The translations under genes and the position numbers were made by a program. 40,243 nt of DNA from an uncultured Actinomyces sp. (GTDB lineage Bacteria > Actinomycetota > Actinomycetes > Actinomycetales > Actinomycetaceae): positions 1 to 40,243 of the forward strand of contig CABKMZ010000013.1 in the NCBI GenBank assembly GCA_902373545.1, in the 5' to 3' direction. Positions 22,855 through 32,091 of the stretch are shown here, one piece after another. The notes beneath the pieces were generated by a model. The model ran no database searches. It saw nothing but the letters and a program-made list of their open reading frames with translations, and was not told the DNA's origin. The number at the start of each line of letters is the position of its first letter. The stretch's first letter is position 1.

Positions 22855-23208
22855 ATGACACATGCTGACATCACCCTGTTGTCCATCGAGGACGTGTGCC
22901 GTCTGCTCGGCATTGAAGAGCGTCGCCTCAAGCAGCTGATCCGCGATCGAGTCCTCATTGATGGGCGCGACGCGAGCGGCACGCGCGGTGTCCCTCAGGA
23001 GCTCCTCGTCAAGGGGGCGAACGGGTGGGAGCCGCTGCCCTTCCTGCAGGGTACGCTCACGTTGCTCGCCGATGACGGCTTCACGCCCGAGGAGTCGCTG
23101 TCGTGGCTGTACGAGGTCCAGGATGAGCTCGGCGAGCGCCCGATCGACGCGCTGACCTCGGGGCGTCACCACCGGGTCAATCGCATCGCTTCGACGCTGG
23201 CGTTCTGA
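22855..23208 (+). CDS. Rv2175c-family DNA-binding protein
   Basis: This is a 117-residue protein with a winged helix-turn-helix N-terminus (SIEDVCRLLGIEERRLKQLIRDRVLI) and a C-terminal Rv2175c-type wHTH/helical region (LQGTLTLLADDGFTPEESLSWLYEVQDELGERPIDAL ending HHRVNRIA). In Mycobacterium tuberculosis the homologue binds DNA and is phosphorylated by PknL, which releases it from DNA; the divergent neighbour here is the PknL-like kinase, so the same regulatory pair is likely. The mycobacterial phospho-threonine sits near the N-terminus, and Thr2 and Thr7 are available here. The frame is open to 22753, but ATG 22855 is preferred because TAGTGT ends 7 bp before it. It converges on the polyprenyl synthase gene. 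Confidence 0.88.
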   Translation: MTHADITLLSIEDVCRLLGIEERRLKQLIRDRVLIDGRDASGTRGVPQELLVKGANGWEPLPFLQGTLTLLADDGFTPEESLSWLYEVQDELGERPIDALTSGRHHRVNRIASTLAF

Positions 23209-23226
23209 GAGTCCTCGCCCCGGTGT

Positions 23227-24330
23227 CTAGGCGCGCCGGGCGGTGAGGATGTCGCAGAGTTCACGCAGCATAGAGGCTGCGTCGGCGTCGACGTGTGAGG
23301 CGTCGAGCGCGCGGTGTCCCTCCTCGACCAGGCGTGCGATCTCTGCTTCGTGGGCGGCGCGCCCGTTGCGCTCGACGATCGCCGTGGCCCTCGCGATCTG
23401 CTCGGCCGAGGCCTCGGCTACCCCGAGCACCTCGGTGAGGGCTGTGCGCTCAGCGGGGGAGGAGGCCGCCCACGTGAGGGCGAGCAGGACAGTGCGCTTG
23501 CCCTCGCGCAGGTCGTCTCCGGCGGGCTTGCCGGTCACAGCGGGATCTCCGAAGACACCCAGGTCGTCATCGCGCAGCTGGAAGGCCAGGCCCCAGGGGG
23601 TCAGGATCGTCTCCAGGACCTCGATCAGTGGGAGAGCCTGCGCGAGCGAGGGAGCCCCGCAGATAGCACCCAGAACGCCGGGGTGGACCACCGAGTAGTG
23701 AGCGGACTTGTGGAGGGCGACCTCCAGGGCGGCGTCTGCACTGAGCGCGTCGGCGCGCTGGGGGTCCAGCGGGTGCTGTTCAGCCAGGATGTCGAGATAC
23801 TGGCCCAGGGCCACCTCGGCGTGCATGTCGGCGAAACGCTGGGTGAACGTCTGGACGCAGTCGGCGCGCAGCTCCAGAGCCTGCTCATCGGCCTGCGCCG
23901 TTGCCGCAGAGAAAAGGAAATCACCCACGAGGATGGCGGCATTGAGACCAAAGGCGCTCGATGACCCGATCCAGCCCGCGTCGCTGTGACGCGTCGCCAG
24001 GGCGCGGTGAGGGGTGGGCTGTCCGCGGCGCTCGTCCGCGTGGTCGATGATGTCGTCGTGGACCAGGGCGCTGGCCTGGTAGAGCTCGAGTGCAGCGGCC
24101 AGGTGGGGCACGGAGGCGTCCGCGAGTGGTTTGCCGGAGGCCAAAGCCCATCCGACGTGCGCCATGAGGGCCCGGAAACGCTTGCCTCCCGCGGCCGAGG
24201 CCAACACGGCCTCGGCGAAATTCGACGATCGCGTGGTCGCGCCCGCGCGCGCCAGGAGGCGGGCCAGGGCGGCGGCCGTCGCCTCGTCGATGTGGGGACG
24301 CAGCACGGAGAAACTCTCGCTCAGACTCAT
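23227..24330 (-). CDS. idsA: Polyprenyl diphosphate synthase (IdsA-like)
   Basis: This is a 367-residue trans-isoprenyl diphosphate synthase that condenses isopentenyl diphosphate with allylic diphosphates. The first aspartate-rich motif is DDIID (92-96), preceded by GGKRFRAL (the diphosphate-binding K50/R51/R53). The second is QLRDDDLGVFGD, followed by the catalytic GKPAGDDLREGKRTVL. The residue pattern before the first motif (ALELYQASALVHDD) suggests a medium chain such as geranylgeranyl diphosphate, but chain length is not certain. The product would feed quinone, carotenoid or cell-wall lipid carriers. The start ATG 24330 has TAGAGT ending 6 bp before it, so it is probably leaderless. It converges on the Rv2175c-like gene with an 18-bp gap. 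Confidence 0.93.
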   Translation of the reverse strand: MSLSESFSVLRPHIDEATAAALARLLARAGATTRSSNFAEAVLASAAGGKRFRALMAHVGWALASGKPLADASVPHLAAALELYQASALVHDDIIDHADERRGQPTPHRALATRHSDAGWIGSSSAFGLNAAILVGDFLFSAATAQADEQALELRADCVQTFTQRFADMHAEVALGQYLDILAEQHPLDPQRADALSADAALEVALHKSAHYSVVHPGVLGAICGAPSLAQALPLIEVLETILTPWGLAFQLRDDDLGVFGDPAVTGKPAGDDLREGKRTVLLALTWAASSPAERTALTEVLGVAEASAEQIARATAIVERNGRAAHEAEIARLVEEGHRALDASHVDADAASMLRELCDILTARRA

Positions 24331-24336
24331 AGGGTC

Positions 24337-24342
24337 ACTCTA
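24337..24342 (-). promoter_or_regulatory. -10 element for leaderless idsA transcript
   Basis: TAGAGT on the minus strand ends 6 bp before ATG 24330. Confidence 0.55.
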
Positions 24343-24421
24343 ACGGACCCTGCCAGCGCCGTGGGCGGCGAAGGCGGGGAAGATTCACACCTACCGTCAG
24401 GAAAACTACCGGGCGAGGCAC

Positions 24422-24427
24422 TAGACT
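24422..24427 (+). promoter_or_regulatory. -10 element of the principal sigma factor gene
   Basis: TAGACT would set the transcription start near 24434, exactly where a leader hairpin begins. Confidence 0.55.
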
Positions 24428-24433
24428 GGCGAT

Positions 24434-24470
24434 GGTATGCCGATTTGCGATCGGCTGAGTTTTGCATACC
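24434..24470 (+). promoter_or_regulatory. 5'-terminal leader hairpin of rpoD
   Basis: GGTATGC (24434-24440) pairs with GCATACC (24464-24470), and CCGAT (24440-24444) with ATCGG (24450-24454) inside. If transcription starts near 24434 the mRNA would begin with this stem, leaving AAAGGGA at 24478 free. It could protect the 5' end; role inferred. Confidence 0.45.
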
Positions 24471-24490
24471 CATCAATGAAAGGGACCCGA

Positions 24491-25960
<1,470 letters not shown>

Positions 25961-25975
25961 CGCATAGTTAGTCCG

Positions 25976-26013
25976 TCATGGGGGCCAGGAACACGCGTTC
26001 CTGGCCCCCATGA
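25976..26013 (+). terminator. Intrinsic terminator after rpoD
   Basis: Perfect 17-bp arms (25976-25992 and 25997-26013) with loop ACGC. Confidence 0.9.
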
Positions 26014-26087
26014 CAACATCGTCACAATGCGGTCAGCTTCGGGTGGCAGTGTCGCTTGTTGAGGGGTGTGTGAGGCAGGATGAAGAC

Positions 26088-26480
26088 ATGCTTGAGGGTA
26101 CGTTGATTCTCGTTGTGACTGTCGTCCTGGTTATCGTCGTCGCGGGTGGCGTTGTGGCGGCACTCGCGCTGTCTCGGCGCAGCGCCGACGACTGGAAGGG
26201 CGTCATCAAGCGTGAGCGTGAAGAGATCACGCAGGAGGTGCGTACCCACTCCCTGCCCAAGCGAGCGGCCGGGTCTGGCGACGGTCCCGTCGTTCCGCGA
26301 ACCTCCTCACTCGATGCGCTGCTGCAAGGTGCCGATTCGACGAGCGCCTATTTTGACGCTGATCGCCTGCCTGGCATCGACCGCCTCGAAAACGTCACCG
26401 GTCGCGTGAGTGGCCGATTTGATCGTGGCGGCAAGGGCGGTCAGGGTGGCACGGGAACTAAGGGCTCACAGGGGCACTAA
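26088..26480 (+). CDS. Small single-pass membrane protein of unknown function
   Basis: This 130-residue protein has one N-terminal membrane helix (about residues 5-26, LILVVTVVLVIVVAGGVVAALAL) followed by a basic RRS and a cytoplasmic tail. The tail carries WKGVIKREREEITQEVRTHSLPKR, a likely helix, and ends in a Gly-rich GGKGGQGGTGTKG. I do not recognise a family. The frame is open to 26010, but ATG 26088 is preferred: AGGA at 26077-26080 is at the right distance and the membrane helix begins right after. It sits between rpoD and ftsY, and its topology (one helix plus acidic/basic tail) resembles the start of FtsY itself (RRSADD is shared), which may reflect chance or common targeting. Expression is not proven. 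Confidence 0.7.
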   Translation: MLEGTLILVVTVVLVIVVAGGVVAALALSRRSADDWKGVIKREREEITQEVRTHSLPKRAAGSGDGPVVPRTSSLDALLQGADSTSAYFDADRLPGIDRLENVTGRVSGRFDRGGKGGQGGTGTKGSQGH

Positions 26481-26512
26481 CGTGTCGTGACGGGACTCGC
26501 GCTTTCATCCAG

Positions 26513-26548
26513 ATGCGTCCATGGGGGATAATGGCCCCATGGACGCAT
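26513..26548. promoter_or_regulatory. Perfect 14-bp dyad enclosing the ftsY -10 element and start codon
   Basis: Arms 26513-26526 (ATGCGTCCATGGGG) and 26535-26548 (CCCCATGGACGCAT) are exact complements around an 8-nt spacer. The -10 hexamer GATAAT (26527-26532) occupies the spacer, and ATG 26539 lies in the right arm, 6 bp after the hexamer. A transcript starting at 26539 has only half the stem; read-through RNA would bury the start codon. Confidence 0.75.
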
Positions 26549-27768
26549 TTGTTTCATTCCTTCAAACACCGTGGGCCGTTGTCGTCGCCCTGGTGCTTGC
26601 GGTGCTCATCGGCCTCGTTATCCGCGTGGCCGTCAGCTCCAAGCGCCGTTCCGCCGACGACCTGCGCCCCGCGGACCAGCCCCAGGTGCCCGTTGCCGAG
26701 GAGAGCCCAGCGCCGAGTGATGGTGCCCAGGACAGCCCCGAGCAGCCGCGCGCCGGCCCCGAGGCCGTCGAAGAACCAGCCGTCGAGGTTGAGCCGACTG
26801 TCGAGGCCGCTCCTTCCGTCGAACGCCCCGAACCCGTGCGCGGGCGCATGGAGCGCCTGCGCGAACGGCTCGCATCCTCCGGCGCGCTGGGCCGCGCCAT
26901 CCTCGGAGTCCTCAGCCGCGGCCAGCTGAGCGCCGCCGACTGGGAAGAGATCGAAGAATCCCTCCTCATCGCGGACCTTGGCCTGGAGGCCACGGACTCC
27001 CTCATGGAGGCGCTCAAGCGCCGGGTCGCCGTCGAGTCCACGACCGACGAGGCCCGTATTCGCGAGATCCTGCGCGAGGAACTCCTTGCCCTTGTCGGCC
27101 CCGACATGGACCGCTCCCTGGACCTGAGCCGCCCCGAGGTGGATGGCACGGCCAAGCCCGCCGTCGTCCTCATGGTCGGCGTTAATGGCACCGGCAAGAC
27201 CACCACGGTCGGTAAGCTCGCGCGCATCCTCGTTGCGGAGGACAAGTCCGTCCTCCTGGGCGCCGCCGACACCTTCCGCGCCGCAGCCGCGGACCAGCTG
27301 GCCACGTGGGGTGAGCGCGTGGGCGTCGACGTCCTGCGAAGCGACCGCGAGGGCGCAGACCCGGCCTCCGTTGCCTTCGAGGCTGTGCGCGAGGGTATCT
27401 CTCGCGACGTGGACGTCGTCCTCGTCGACACAGCCGGCCGACTCCAGAACAAGTCCACCCTCATGGACGAACTCGGCAAGATCAAGCGCGTCATGGAAAA
27501 GCAGGCCCCCGTGTCCGAGGTGCTCCTGGTGCTGGACGCCACCACCGGCCAGAACGGCATGAAGCAGGCGGAGGTGTTCGCTCAGGCGACCGGCGTGACC
27601 GGCATCGTGCTGACCAAGCTGGACGGATCCGCCAAGGGCGGAATCGTCGTGTCGGTCCAGCGTGCGCTTGGCGTGCCCGTGAAGTTCGTCGGCCTGGGCG
27701 AAGGCGCGGATGATCTGGCCCCCTTCGACCCGCAGGGCTTCGTCGATGCGATCGTGGGTCGCGCCTAA
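26539..27768 (+). CDS. ftsY: Signal recognition particle receptor FtsY
   Basis: This is a 409-residue SRP receptor GTPase that docks ribosome-SRP complexes at the translocon. A membrane helix (residues 11-32) is followed by a Pro/Glu-rich acidic A-domain (40-100), then the NG domain: N helices (residues 101-195), G1 GVNGTGKTTT (214-223), DTFRAAA (244-250), DTAGR (297-301) and TKLDG (359-363), closing with FVGLGEGADDLAPFD. An N-terminal membrane helix is usual in actinobacterial FtsY. ATG 26539 is preferred to an in-frame GTG/ATG codon at 26521 because GATAAT ends 6 bp before it (leaderless). It is followed by a terminator and then ffh, its partner GTPase, 101 bp downstream. Confidence 0.97.
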   Translation: MDAFVSFLQTPWAVVVALVLAVLIGLVIRVAVSSKRRSADDLRPADQPQVPVAEESPAPSDGAQDSPEQPRAGPEAVEEPAVEVEPTVEAAPSVERPEPVRGRMERLRERLASSGALGRAILGVLSRGQLSAADWEEIEESLLIADLGLEATDSLMEALKRRVAVESTTDEARIREILREELLALVGPDMDRSLDLSRPEVDGTAKPAVVLMVGVNGTGKTTTVGKLARILVAEDKSVLLGAADTFRAAAADQLATWGERVGVDVLRSDREGADPASVAFEAVREGISRDVDVVLVDTAGRLQNKSTLMDELGKIKRVMEKQAPVSEVLLVLDATTGQNGMKQAEVFAQATGVTGIVLTKLDGSAKGGIVVSVQRALGVPVKFVGLGEGADDLAPFDPQGFVDAIVGRA

Positions 27769-27788
27769 ACCCCCAATCCACGTCAGCT

Positions 27789-27824
27789 CCTCGGCCCCGG
27801 TCAGTCATACGACCGGGGCCGAGG
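27789..27824 (+). terminator. Intrinsic terminator after ftsY
   Basis: Perfect 14-bp arms (27789-27802, 27811-27824) with an 8-nt loop; no long T-run. Confidence 0.85.
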
Positions 27825-27842
27825 TGCGCTAATCTGAGCTAG

Positions 27843-27848
27843 TACTGT
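27843..27848 (+). promoter_or_regulatory. Putative -10 of ffh
   Basis: TACTGT would start transcription near 27855, giving a very short leader (about 15 nt) that still includes GGGAGA before GTG 27870. Confidence 0.45.
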
Positions 27849-27869
27849 AGCCATCTTGGGAGAACACAC

Positions 27870-29453
27870 GTGTTTGGAAACCTGTCAGATCGCCTGACCC
27901 AATCCTTCCGCAACCTGCGCAGCCGCGGGGTCCTGACCGAGTCGGACGTCGACCAGGCGATTTCCGATATTCGCCGGGCGCTCATCGAGGCGGATGTCGC
28001 CCTCCCCGTCGTTCGTCAATTCACCTCCCAGGTGCGTGAGAAGGCCTACGGTGCGGCGCGCTCCAAGGCCCTCAACCCCGGCCAGCAGGTCGTCTCTATC
28101 GTTCACGACGAGCTCGTCGAGATTCTGGGCGGCGCCACCCGTGAGCTGGCCTTCGCTCAGTCCGGCCCGACCGTCTTCATGCTGGCCGGCCTCCAGGGCG
28201 CCGGTAAGACGACGTTGGCCGGAAAGCTCGGCAAGTGGCTGCGCGAGGAAGGCAAGACCGTCCTCCTCGTGGCCTCCGACCTCCAGCGCCCCAACGCCGT
28301 CCAGCAGCTCCAGGTCGTCGGCGAGCGCGCCGGCGTCAAGGTGTGGGCCCCCGAGCCGGGTAACGGCGTGGGTAACCCCGTCGAGGTTGCGCGCTCCGGC
28401 GTCGAATTCGCCCGCCAGAGCGGCATCAACGTTGTCATTGTCGATACCGCCGGCCGCCTGGGTGTCGACCAGGAGATGATGAACCAGGCGATCGCGATCC
28501 GCGATGCCGTGAGCCCCCACGAGATCATGTTCGTCCTGGACGCGATGGTTGGTCAGGACGCCGTTTCCACGTCCACCGCGTTCCGCGACGGCGTGGGCTT
28601 CACGGGTGTCGTCCTGTCCAAGCTGGACGGCGACGCCCGCGGCGGTGCGGCGCTGTCCGTGCGCGGCGTGACCGGCGCGCCCATCCTGTTTGCTTCCACG
28701 GGCGAGGGCCTGGAGGACTTCGAGCGCTTCCACCCGGACCGTATGGCCGGTCGCATCCTCGACATGGGCGACATCCTGACGCTCATCGAGCAGGCCGAAA
28801 AGAAGATGGACGCAGAGGAGGCCGAAAAGGTCGCCTCCAAGGCGCTCGCCGGCCAGCTGACCCTCGGTGATTTCCTGAGCCAGCTTCAGCAGATCAAGAA
28901 GCTGGGCTCCATGAAGAAGATGCTCGGCATGATCCCGGGCGCGGCCCAGCTGCGCGACCAGATCGAGAACTTCGACGAACGCGAGGTGGATCGCGTCGAG
29001 GCCATCGTCCGTTCGATGACCCCCGCCGAGCGCGAGGACGTGTCCATCCTCAACGGCTCGCGCCGCGCGCGTATCGCCCGCGGCTCTGGCACGACCGTCA
29101 CCGAGGTCAACCAGCTCGTCCAGCGCTTCGAGGCGGCCCGCGAAATGATGGGCCAGATGGGTCAGATGGGCGGGGGAGTGCCCGGCATGGGCGCCCTGCC
29201 CGGTCGCGGCGGCAAGGCCAAGCAGAAGGCCAACGCCCGCAAGGCGCAGGCGCAGCGCGCTCGCGTGAAGAAGAAGGCCCGCTCTGGCAACCCCGCCAAG
29301 CGTCGCCAGCAGGAGCTCGAGGCCATGCTGCCCCCGTCGGAGCGCAGCGCCCCGCAGGGCTCGTCCTTCGGAGCTCCGACCGAGGCCCCCGCTCCGCGTC
29401 CGACGATCGACGATCTGCCGGACGACGTCAAGCGCATGCTCGGCCAGCTCTGA
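27870..29453 (+). CDS. ffh: Signal recognition particle GTPase Ffh
   Basis: This is a 527-residue cytoplasmic protein that binds 4.5S RNA and signal sequences and pairs with FtsY. The N domain (1-90) is followed by G1 GLQGAGKTT (107-115), VASDLQRPNAVQQL, VDTAGRLG and SKLDGDARGGAALS. The M domain starts near 325 with GDFLSQLQQIKKLGSMKKMLGMIPG and contains the RNA-binding SRRARIARGSGTTVTEVNQLVQRF. The Met-rich MGQMGQMGGG finger segment is present. After it comes an extra basic, Gln/Lys/Arg-rich tail of about 100 residues ending DLPDDVKRMLG, common in actinobacteria. The start GTG 27870 is set by GGGAGA and by MFGNLSDRL. The amidohydrolase gene follows after 3 bp. Confidence 0.98.
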   Translation: MFGNLSDRLTQSFRNLRSRGVLTESDVDQAISDIRRALIEADVALPVVRQFTSQVREKAYGAARSKALNPGQQVVSIVHDELVEILGGATRELAFAQSGPTVFMLAGLQGAGKTTLAGKLGKWLREEGKTVLLVASDLQRPNAVQQLQVVGERAGVKVWAPEPGNGVGNPVEVARSGVEFARQSGINVVIVDTAGRLGVDQEMMNQAIAIRDAVSPHEIMFVLDAMVGQDAVSTSTAFRDGVGFTGVVLSKLDGDARGGAALSVRGVTGAPILFASTGEGLEDFERFHPDRMAGRILDMGDILTLIEQAEKKMDAEEAEKVASKALAGQLTLGDFLSQLQQIKKLGSMKKMLGMIPGAAQLRDQIENFDEREVDRVEAIVRSMTPAEREDVSILNGSRRARIARGSGTTVTEVNQLVQRFEAAREMMGQMGQMGGGVPGMGALPGRGGKAKQKANARKAQAQRARVKKKARSGNPAKRRQQELEAMLPPSERSAPQGSSFGAPTEAPAPRPTIDDLPDDVKRMLGQL

Positions 29454-29456
29454 GCC

Positions 29457-30563
29457 ATGCTCGTCACCGGCGTCGGCCTGTGGGCCGAGGATGCGTGCGC
29501 GCGCCCTGAGTGGGTCACTGGCACGTGGTCTGTCACCGACGGGCGCATACGCCGCGTCGGCGACGATCAGCGCGAGCGCGCGCAGCACGTCGGATTCATC
29601 GTCCCGGGCATGGCTGACGCCCACTGTCATATCGGCTACTCCGACGACGGGTCTGTCTCGCCCGAGGAGATGGTGAGCCAGGCGGGTGCAACGCTTGCCA
29701 GTGGCGTGACGCTCGTGCGCGACTGCGGCGTGCCCGTCGACAACTCCGGCGTGCGTGATCTGGTCGGCCCGCGGCTCATCCGTTGCGGCCGCCACGTCGC
29801 GCGCCCCAAGCGTTACATGCGCGGCCTGCCGCTCGATGTTGAGGATCAGCGCGAGCTGCCCGGCGTTCTGGTGGACATGGCGCGCGGCTCGGACGGCTGG
29901 GTGAAGATCGTCGGCGACTGGATCGACCGCTCGGGCGGAGCCGATTCCGACCTGATGCCCCTGTGGGAGCCCGCGGTTCTGCGCGATGCGGTCGCCGCCG
30001 TTCACGAGGCCGGGGCGCGGATCGCGGTCCATGCTTTCTCTCACCGTGTCATCGACTCACTCATCGAGGCCGGGGTCGACGACATCGAGCACGGCAGCGG
30101 CATCGACGCGGACCAGGCCAGCGAGATCGCCGCCCGTGGAATCGCTGTGACGCCGACCCTGCGTCAGGTGGAGCTCTTCCGGGACTTCGCCGCGCAGGCG
30201 GGCACCAAGTACCCCGTGTATGCGGCCACGATGCAGGCCATGTACGACAATCGGCGCGAGCACTTCCAGATGCTGCTCGACGCCGATGTCCTGCTGCTGC
30301 AGGGCACCGACTCGGGCGGCTATCAGGAGCACGGCTCCATCGCGGGCGAACTGGACCTGTGGGCGCGCTGGGGTGCATCCGCTCGGACCATCATCGACGC
30401 CTCCACCTGGGTCACCCAGCTCTACCTGGGCCGCCCCGGCCTCGTCGAGGCGGGCCCGGCGGACCTGCTGATCCTCGATGAGGACCCGCGCACCGACCCC
30501 CTGGCCATGGCGCGTCCCCGCGCGGTCTACGTCGGCGGAACGCTCGCGTGGGAGCGCGCCTAA
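29457..30563 (+). CDS. Amidohydrolase family protein
   Basis: This is a 368-residue metal-dependent hydrolase. It has the flanking beta-sandwich (residues 1-45 and the last 40, ADLLILDEDPRTDP then AVYVGGTLAW) and the TIM barrel with metal ligands: DAHCHIG (HxH), a likely carbamylated-lysine position in DGWVKIVGDW, AVHAFSH, DDIEHGSGI and the aspartate of LLQGTDSGGY. This layout is seen in imidazolonepropionase/prolidase-type and other cyclic-amide hydrolases; the substrate is unknown. The start ATG 29457 is 3 bp after the ffh stop, so it is co-transcribed and probably coupled. It has no obvious functional tie to protein export; relatives occur next to ffh in other Actinomycetaceae as far as I recall. 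Confidence 0.88.
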   Translation: MLVTGVGLWAEDACARPEWVTGTWSVTDGRIRRVGDDQRERAQHVGFIVPGMADAHCHIGYSDDGSVSPEEMVSQAGATLASGVTLVRDCGVPVDNSGVRDLVGPRLIRCGRHVARPKRYMRGLPLDVEDQRELPGVLVDMARGSDGWVKIVGDWIDRSGGADSDLMPLWEPAVLRDAVAAVHEAGARIAVHAFSHRVIDSLIEAGVDDIEHGSGIDADQASEIAARGIAVTPTLRQVELFRDFAAQAGTKYPVYAATMQAMYDNRREHFQMLLDADVLLLQGTDSGGYQEHGSIAGELDLWARWGASARTIIDASTWVTQLYLGRPGLVEAGPADLLILDEDPRTDPLAMARPRAVYVGGTLAWERA

Positions 30564-30649
30564 CCGGCCAGCTCCCGGGCGTGATTGATCTAACCGCGCT
30601 GCGCTGCCGGGCTCGGAGCTCCCATGTGGGAAATTGCGCCAAATTGTGG

Positions 30650-30655
30650 CATAAT
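30650..30655 (+). promoter_or_regulatory. -10 element of the rpsP operon
   Basis: CATAAT is close to TATAAT and would start transcription near 30662, giving a leader of about 125 nt before rpsP. The leader contains the small hairpin TCCCA-CCT-TGGGA. Such long leaders in front of ribosomal-protein genes often carry feedback control; no known element was recognised. Confidence 0.5.
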
Positions 30656-30786
30656 CGCTAGCTGTACCCGGCGGTTCGTAGACCCTCTCACTGCGGATCG
30701 TCGTGTCCCGGTCCGATGCGACCCCTGTGTTTCCCACCTTGGGACGCAAAGGTCCACACCAATTCTGAAATGGAGAGACCACTCAA

Positions 30787-31245
30787 GTGGCAGTTCGAAT
30801 TCGCCTGAAGCGCGTGGGTAAGATCCACGCCGCCCAGTACCGTGTTGTCGTTGTCGATTCGCGCAAGAAGCGTGACGGCCGCGTCATCGAAGAGGTCGGC
30901 TACTACGATCCTCAGCCCAACCCGTCGGTCATTCGTATCGACTCTGAGCGCGCCCAGTACTGGCTCGGCGTTGGCGCTCAGCCCTCCGACCAGGTCCGCA
31001 ACCTGCTGGTCCTGACCGGTGACATCGCCAAGTTCAACGGCAAGGCCGACGCGGTTTCCCGCGTCATCGTCTCCGAGGCCGACAAGGCCGCCCAGGCCGA
31101 GCAGGCCATCAAGGACGCCGAGGCTGCGGCCGAGAAGTCCAAGGCTGCTGCCTCCGCCAAGAAGGCCGAGGAAGAGGCTGCTGCTGCCGCAGCTGCCGCC
31201 GAGGCCGAGCAGGCTTCTGACGAAGCCGCTGGAGAGGATGCCTGA
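30787..31245 (+). CDS. rpsP: 30S ribosomal protein S16
   Basis: This is a structural protein of the small ribosomal subunit, needed for 16S rRNA folding. The first 80 residues are the canonical S16 fold ([32 protein letters not shown], then [12 protein letters not shown] and [16 protein letters not shown]). The protein is 152 residues long, nearly twice the minimal length, because of a C-terminal Ala/Glu/Lys helix-forming tail (from about residue 97) ending EAAGEDA; such tails are common in actinobacterial S16. The start is GTG 30787 with GGAGAG at 30772-30777. It heads the operon rpsP-khpA; a terminator follows khpA before rimM. Confidence 0.97.
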   Translation: MAVRIRLKRVGKIHAAQYRVVVVDSRKKRDGRVIEEVGYYDPQPNPSVIRIDSERAQYWLGVGAQPSDQVRNLLVLTGDIAKFNGKADAVSRVIVSEADKAAQAEQAIKDAEAAAEKSKAAASAKKAEEEAAAAAAAAEAEQASDEAAGEDA

Positions 31246-31247
31246 GC

Positions 31248-31487
31248 ATGCTCGCCGACGCGCTGGAGCACCTGGTCAGCGGCATCGTTGACCACCCCGA
31301 AGATGTCGAGGTGACCCCTCGTTCGATGCGACGCGGTCAGCTTCTTGAGGTTCGCGTGAACCCCGAGGATCTGGGTCGCGTGATCGGACGCGGCGGTCGG
31401 ACGGCTCGCGCTCTGCGCACCGTCATGGGTGCGCTGTCTACGCGCGGCACCGTCCGAGTCGACGTCGTCGACACGGATCGCGAGTAA
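31248..31487 (+). CDS. khpA: KH-domain RNA-binding protein KhpA
   Basis: This is a 79-residue single KH-domain protein. The RNA-binding GxxG loop is VIGRGGRTARALRTVM, and the N-terminus LADALEHLVSGIVDHPEDVEV matches the KhpA/YlqC family. Family members bind many small and messenger RNAs with the partner KhpB/Jag and influence division and cell shape. The start ATG 31248 follows the rpsP stop by 2 bp, so translation is coupled to S16. The position between rpsP and rimM is conserved throughout Gram-positive bacteria. Confidence 0.94.
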   Translation: MLADALEHLVSGIVDHPEDVEVTPRSMRRGQLLEVRVNPEDLGRVIGRGGRTARALRTVMGALSTRGTVRVDVVDTDRE

Positions 31488-31501
31488 GACTCGCACACGT
31501 C

Positions 31502-31534
31502 ACGAAGGGGTCCGGCATTGCCGGGCCCCTTCGT
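31502..31534 (+). terminator. Intrinsic terminator between khpA and rimM
   Basis: 15-bp arms (31502-31516, 31520-31534) with one wobble and an ATT loop, followed by TGTAT. It partly uncouples rimM-trmD from rpsP-khpA. Confidence 0.85.
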
Positions 31535-31536
31535 TG

Positions 31537-31542
31537 TATCCT
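31537..31542 (+). promoter_or_regulatory. Putative -10 of rimM-trmD
   Basis: TATCCT begins 2 bp after the khpA terminator stem; the leader would be about 29 nt including GAGGAG (31567-31572). Confidence 0.5.
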
Positions 31543-31577
31543 TCGGGAAGATTCCCCGTTTATGGTGAGGAGAACCC

Positions 31578-32090
31578 ATGCAGCTCACAGCCGCTATCGT
31601 CGGCCCCGCTCACGGCCTGCGCGGCGAGGTCATTCTCGACGTTCGCAGCGACGATCCTGAGGTGTTGGCCCCCGGGGCATCCCTGGAGATCGCAGGCCGC
31701 GGCGCCGCCCTGACCGTGCGAAGCGTGCGCGTCCACAAGGAGCGCGTCCTGGCCTCCTTCGAGGAATGTGCCTCCCGCGAGGACGCCGAGGCGCTACGCG
31801 GAGCTCGACTCCTCGTCGAGGAGCACGAGGAAGAAGACGCGTGGTACCCCCACCAGCTCAAGGGCCTTGCGGCGCGCACGCCGGACGGAGAGGACCTGGG
31901 GACGGTCACCGGCCTGACCCCCGGAGCCGCGCAGGACCTGCTGCTCGTCAAGACGCCCGCAGGTACCGTCATGGTTCCTTTCGTCACCCAGCTCGTGCCC
32001 ACCGTCGACGTCGAGGGCGGCGTCGTCATCATCGACGCACCTCCCGGCCTGTTTGACGACCAGGCGGTCTCGGAGCGGGACGGCAAGTAG
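31578..32090 (+). CDS. rimM: Ribosome maturation factor RimM
   Basis: This 170-residue protein binds S19 and helps mature the head of the 30S subunit. The N-terminal RimM beta-barrel has AAIVGPAHGLRGEVILDVRSDDPEVL. The C-terminal PRC barrel has WYPHQLKGLAARTPDGEDLGTVTGLTPGAAQDLLLVK, VMVPFVTQLVPTVDVEGGVVIIDAPPGL. Length is typical. The start ATG 31578 has GAGGAG 5 bp upstream. trmD follows after one base, so the two are translated together, as in nearly all bacteria. Confidence 0.96.
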   Translation: MQLTAAIVGPAHGLRGEVILDVRSDDPEVLAPGASLEIAGRGAALTVRSVRVHKERVLASFEECASREDAEALRGARLLVEEHEEEDAWYPHQLKGLAARTPDGEDLGTVTGLTPGAAQDLLLVKTPAGTVMVPFVTQLVPTVDVEGGVVIIDAPPGLFDDQAVSERDGK

Positions 32091-32091
32091 C

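Noticed and set aside
24437..24490. Upstream starts of rpoD at 24437 or 24476
   Set aside because: The first lies inside the predicted leader hairpin and neither has a ribosome site, while GTG 24491 has AAAGGGA at the proper distance.
27885..30044. 719-codon open frame on the minus strand opposite ffh and the amidohydrolase
   Set aside because: It is antisense to two well-identified genes and arises from high GC at third codon positions; it is rich in Arg/Gly/Ala/His with no family resemblance or ribosome site.
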